Below are positions 52,138 to 54,888 of a stretch of 54,888 nt of DNA, piece after piece. The translations under genes were made by a program, and so were the position numbers. Positions within the stretch are counted from its first letter, which is position 1. Each line of letters begins with the position of its first letter. The notes beneath the pieces are model-generated. The model saw only the letters and a program-made list of their open reading frames with translations, did not search any database and had not been told where the DNA came from. Source of the DNA: Bradyrhizobium sp. (GTDB taxonomy: Bacteria; Pseudomonadota; Alphaproteobacteria; Rhizobiales; Xanthobacteraceae). The stretch lies in assembly GCF_016213215.1 (NCBI RefSeq), contig NZ_JACRAW010000109.1, forward strand, positions 1-54,888, written 5' to 3'.

Positions 52138-52175
52138 GCCCTCTCACTCTCGCCTTGCGAGAGAGAGTGAAGGGC
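52138..52175 (-). terminator. Imperfect hairpin between leuA and dctP
   Basis: GCCCTCTCACTCTC and GAGAGAGTGAAGGGC can pair around a CGCCTTGC loop, giving a stem of about 14 bp with bulges. It lies 13 bp past the leuA stop. Without a U-run it may be a terminator, an RNA-processing site or an intergenic repeat. Confidence 0.45.
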
Positions 52176-52188
52176 ATTGGCGGTAAAA

Positions 52189-53748
52189 TCAGCTCGCGGC
52201 CTGGGTCGGCATGTCGCGCTGCTTCTTCATGACGATTTTGTTGAGCGCGCCGAGATAGGCCTTCGCCGAAGCCACCAGCGTATCGGGATCGGCGGCGCGC
52301 GCCGTCATCGAACGGCCGTCCTGGGAAAGCCGCACCGACACCTCCGCCTGCGCGTCGGTGCCCTCCGTGACGGCGTGGACCTGGTACAGTTCGAGCTTGG
52401 CCTGGTGCGGCACCAAGGCCTTGATGCAGTTGAACACCGCATCCACCGGACCGTTGCCCTCGGCCTCCTCGATCCTGGTCTGGCCGTCGATGTCGAGCTT
52501 CATGGTCGCGCGCTGCGGGCCATGGGTGCCGGCGATCACCGTCAGCGAGGACAGCTTGATGCGGTCGTAGGCGGCCGCGATCTCCTCATCGAGCAGCGCC
52601 TCGATGTCCTCGTCATAGATCTCCTTCTTGCGGTCGGCGAGCGCCTTCATGCGCACGAAGGCATCCTCGACCTGGTTGGCGCCGAGCTTGTAACCCATCT
52701 CCTCCAGCTTGTGGACGAACGCATGCCGCCCGGAGTGCTTGCCCAGCACCAGCGAAGACTGCTTCAGGCCGACCATTTCGGGCCGCATGATCTCGTAGGT
52801 GGAAGCGTCCTTCAGCATGCCGTCCTGGTGAATGCCGCTTTCATGCGCGAACGCATTTCGGCCGACGATCGCCTTGTTGTACTGCACCGGGAACGAGGTC
52901 GCCGCCGAAACCAGCTTTGACGCGCGCGTCAACATGGTGGTGTCGATCTTGTTCCAGTACGGGTACTTGTCCTTGCGCACATTGATCGCCATCACGATTT
53001 CCTCGAGCGCGGCGTTGCCCGCCCGCTCGCCGATACCGTTGACGGTGCATTCGACCTGACGCGCGCCGCCGCCGATGCCGGCCAGCGAATTCGCCACCGC
53101 CATGCCGAGGTCGTTGTGACAGTGGACCGAGAACACGGCCTTGTCGGAATTCGGCACGCGCTCGATCACCGTCCGTATGAATTGCGCATATTCCTCGGGC
53201 ACCGCATAGCCGACGGTATCGGGGATGTTGACCGTGGTGGCGCCGGCCTTGATGACGGTCTCGACGATGCGGCACAGGAAGTCCATCTCGCTGCGGGTGC
53301 CGTCTTCGGCTGACCATTCGACGTCGTCGATCAGATTGCGCGCGCGGGTGACGCTGGCGATCGAGGCTTCGATCACCTGCTCCGGCGACATGCCGAGCTT
53401 TACCCGCATGTGCAGCGGCGAGGTGGCGATGAAAGTATGGACTCGGCCGCGCTTTGCGAATTTCACCGCCTCCGCGCAGCGGTCGATGTCGTTCGGCTGC
53501 CCGCGCGACAGGCCGGCGATGACGGCGTTCTTGGAGCGGCGGGCGATCTCGCTCACCGCCTGGAAGTCGCCTTCCGAGGCGATGGGAAAGCCGGCCTCGA
53601 TGACATCGACGCCCAGGTCGTCGAGCATTTCGGCGACCTCGAGCTTTTCCTCGAAGCTCATGGTGGCGCCGGGGCACTGTTCGCCGTCGCGCAGCGTGGT
53701 GTCGAAAATGATGACGCGGTCCTTCTCGGACTTGTTCACGGGGGCCAT
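52189..53748 (-). CDS. leuA: 2-isopropylmalate synthase
   Basis: A 519-residue enzyme that condenses acetyl-CoA with 2-oxoisovalerate, the first step of leucine synthesis. The TIM-barrel domain shows IFDTTLRDGEQCPG (catalytic/metal Asp and Arg) and VHCHNDLGMAVANS (metal His pair). GRNAFAHESGIHQDG is the conserved flexible loop. The C-terminal LeuA dimer domain (from about residue 390) binds leucine for feedback inhibition. The length is normal for the family. The ATG at 53748 has AAGGA upstream; the longer frame to 53934 runs through the leader and is not used. It is preceded by a leucine-rich leader peptide. Confidence 0.97.
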   Translation of the reverse strand: MAPVNKSEKDRVIIFDTTLRDGEQCPGATMSFEEKLEVAEMLDDLGVDVIEAGFPIASEGDFQAVSEIARRSKNAVIAGLSRGQPNDIDRCAEAVKFAKRGRVHTFIATSPLHMRVKLGMSPEQVIEASIASVTRARNLIDDVEWSAEDGTRSEMDFLCRIVETVIKAGATTVNIPDTVGYAVPEEYAQFIRTVIERVPNSDKAVFSVHCHNDLGMAVANSLAGIGGGARQVECTVNGIGERAGNAALEEIVMAINVRKDKYPYWNKIDTTMLTRASKLVSAATSFPVQYNKAIVGRNAFAHESGIHQDGMLKDASTYEIMRPEMVGLKQSSLVLGKHSGRHAFVHKLEEMGYKLGANQVEDAFVRMKALADRKKEIYDEDIEALLDEEIAAAYDRIKLSSLTVIAGTHGPQRATMKLDIDGQTRIEEAEGNGPVDAVFNCIKALVPHQAKLELYQVHAVTEGTDAQAEVSVRLSQDGRSMTARAADPDTLVASAKAYLGALNKIVMKKQRDMPTQAAS

Positions 53749-53771
53749 TTCAAAAATTCCTTTAGGCTGGT

Positions 53772-53862
53772 GCGCTCGTCTTGCCTTGAGCGCTGAGGGG
53801 TCCGGTGATCTCGTACTACCCCTGAGTGCCCAGGCGCATACCGCCCAGCCGGCCCTCAGGGG
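53772..53862 (-). promoter_or_regulatory. leuA attenuator with mutually exclusive stems
   Basis: Segment A (CCCCTGAGGG, 53853-53862) overlaps the leader stop. Its CCCCTGAG can pair with segment B CTCAGGGG (53819-53826), or its CTGAGGG with segment C CCCTCAG (within 53793-53800); both cannot form at once. A third hairpin GCGCTC/GAGCGC (53788-53793 with 53772-53777) follows close to the ribosome site. This is the logic of leader-peptide attenuation; no strong U-run is seen, so control could be at ribosome-site access. Confidence 0.55.
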
Positions 53863-53978
53863 CAGATAAGAAGAAGCCCGCCAAGAAGGAGGGTGGACAG
53901 CGAGGCAGCCGGAATCGCGGCAGGAACAGCCCAAGCCGCCTCCCCCGAAATTCCCTCGATGTGGCTGCGAATCAGCAT
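53856..53978 (-). CDS. Leucine-rich leader peptide before leuA
   Basis: A 40-codon frame from the ATG at 53978, after AGGG, ends in a TGA inside the attenuator. The last 14 residues are LSTLLLGGLLLICP, with seven Leu codons (mostly CTT). A ribosome stalling there when Leu-tRNA is scarce would change pairing of the RNA that follows. Leader peptides before leuA are known in alphaproteobacteria. The gene lies 107 bp upstream of leuA on the same strand. The N-terminal 26 residues are less typical, so a shorter peptide is possible, but no other ATG lies in frame. Confidence 0.65.
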   Translation of the reverse strand: MLIRSHIEGISGEAAWAVPAAIPAASLSTLLLGGLLLICP

Positions 53979-54200
53979 TGCCAGACCCTAGTGAGCCGCG
54001 AAATCCTCGGCCAAAACCATTGACGGTTCGTTGCCGTGGCGGCTGAGAGGCATTTCTTAACGAGAACGGCCCACAGCCGCAACGCCAAAAGAGGGTCAGT
54101 ATTGATGACCTATTTGCGACAACTTCGGTTTATTCCCTCCACCCTTCTCGGAAAGGGTAGCCGCAACGGCGGCGCTTGAGGCGGGCTGCCTTCTGGACAC

Positions 54201-54294
54201 CCGTCATGGCCGGGCTCGTCCCGGCCATCCACGTGACGTCGTGAAGGAAGACGTGGATGCCCGGGACAAGCCCGGGCATTACGACTGAGTATGT
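54201..54294. repeat. Palindromic intergenic repeat (CCGTCATGGCCGGG type)
   Basis: ATGGCCGGGCTCGTCCCGGCCAT and GATGCCCGGGACAAGCCCGGGCAT are two hairpins separated by CCACGTGACG. Repeats of this kind are numerous in Bradyrhizobium and relatives, as I recall. It is not protein coding. Confidence 0.6.
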
Positions 54295-54315
54295 GGCGCA
54301 CGTCAGCTTCAACAG

Positions 54316-54402
54316 CGTCATTGCGAGGAGCGCAAGCTCCGAAGCAATCCAGACTGTCACCGCGGAGACAGTCTGGATTGCTTCGCTTCGCGCGCAATGA
54401 CG
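54316..54402. repeat. Palindromic intergenic repeat (CGTCATTGCGAGGAGCG type)
   Basis: CGTCATTGCG..GAAGCAATCCAGACTG and its mirror CAGTCTGGATTGCTTCG..CGCAATGACG form a long, near-perfect inverted repeat of 87 bp. The phrase CGTCATTGCGAGGAGCGC is a widespread short interspersed repeat in Bradyrhizobium genomes. Confidence 0.7.
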
Positions 54403-54489
54403 GGCAAACGACAACACCGAATCTCAAATAGTAGATATGAATCCGCCTTCTCGCGGCGCGTTTGCGCCCGAGTTTTGTTTCACTTTCTC

Positions 54490-54888
54490 ACCCTCTTCAG
54501 AAACAGAGGGCGCAGGGAAGGCCGGGTGCCGGCTGGCACCCGCGGTCCGTGCGCAAGACGCACACGGCTTGGACCACAGGGCAGCCGGAGCAACCCGGCC
54601 TTCCCTGCACGGATGGTTTTAACGGCTTATGTCGTGATCTCCCCGGTGAGACGAGCTCTATTGCCACCGTCGCCCGCGCGGATTCCTTGGCGCCTCGCAC
54701 CGGTTGGTATGAGTCACCTCCACGGGCTTGACGCCAGCTTCGGGCGTCAGGACCACACGATTTGGCCGTCCGCGCACATCCTCGCCAGGCGTTCGACGGC
54801 TGGCGTGTGCTCACCCTCGAAGCCTTAAGCGAAGACGCTTTCAGCGCCGTTCGTCCACGCGAAAGCCTTGCTCACGGACTTGAGGCCC
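54490..54888. repeat. Long intergenic repeat seen across Bradyrhizobium-type genomes
   Basis: From the phrase GAGGGCGCAGGGAAGGCCGG, through CACCCGCGGTCCGTGCGCAA, to the window end, the sequence matches a repeat I recall from many Bradyrhizobium and Rhodopseudomonas genomes, where its frames are often annotated as hypothetical proteins. The open frames here carry no recognisable domain, so I treat the stretch as a repeat. Confidence 0.5.

Noticed and set aside
54397..54828. 143-codon frame at the right end
   Set aside because: It lies inside interspersed repeats and has no domain; such frames are commonly over-annotated in Bradyrhizobium.

Overview
The window looks like an alphaproteobacterial chromosome of the Bradyrhizobium/Rhodopseudomonas type (Nitrobacteraceae). 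The right end (about 49.99-54.89 kb) reads as core genome: a complete tRNA-Lys(CTT), a Spy/CpxP-like periplasmic protein, a TRAP-type solute-binding protein (DctP), 2-isopropylmalate synthase (leuA) with a leucine-rich leader peptide and attenuator, and palindromic intergenic repeats of the kind scattered through Bradyrhizobium genomes. Everything to the left is accessory DNA built up next to that tRNA gene.

Layout. 1-2.5 kb: start of an IS110-family transposase, then the end of a mobilisation module read leftwards (AlpA-type HTH, DUF2840, TraF-like S26 peptidase, lytic transglycosylase). 2.7-4.3 kb: an accessory lipoprotein signal peptidase (LspA) and a GNAT acetyltransferase. 4.4-13.8 kb: the conserved backbone of a rhizobial integrative/conjugative island (frameshifted DUF6499-DUF2285 gene, a small DUF2285-like gene, XRE regulator, DUF736, membrane protein, DUF2493, Toprim protein, large ParB-like protein, DUF932). 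14.0-18.8 kb: a cargo block flanked by copies of a repeat (two small genes, a GIY-YIG protein, a large serine recombinase, a lipoprotein, a secreted thermonuclease). 18.9-46.3 kb: a defence island. 46.3-47.5 kb: no recognised gene. 47.5-50.06 kb: a mini-element with an excisionase-like gene and a tyrosine integrase, bounded by 50-bp copies of the 3' end of tRNA-Lys.

The most interesting part is the run of seven co-oriented genes at 18964-35052. It encodes a YhaO/SbcD-like metallophosphoesterase nuclease, a YhaN-like SMC ATPase, a propeller/TPR protein, a ClpB-D2-like AAA+ ATPase with a GYVGY pore loop, an NrdG-like radical SAM protein, a 2080-residue fusion of zinc ribbons, a degenerate protein kinase, an SF1 helicase and a Vsr/MTES_1575-like nuclease, and a coiled-coil protein. 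The last four are coupled by overlapping or very closely spaced genes. I do not recognise this combination as a named system; the kinase-helicase fusion recalls Mokosh. Next come an SMC-like ATPase with a 69-residue partner, a DUF5623 protein, an AIPR abortive-infection protein, and an AAA ATPase with a DUF3223/HNH partner (Septu-like).

The defence modules at 40.2-46.3 kb lie between three copies of the 3' half of a CAT-anticodon tRNA (39829, 42508, 47735), one with an integrase remnant beside it. This suggests repeated integration of small islands at one type of attachment site. Three genes (lytic transglycosylase, DUF6499-DUF2285, a small ORF at 42720) look broken by single-base shifts. A structured leader occurs before parB-like and DUF932 and once as an orphan.
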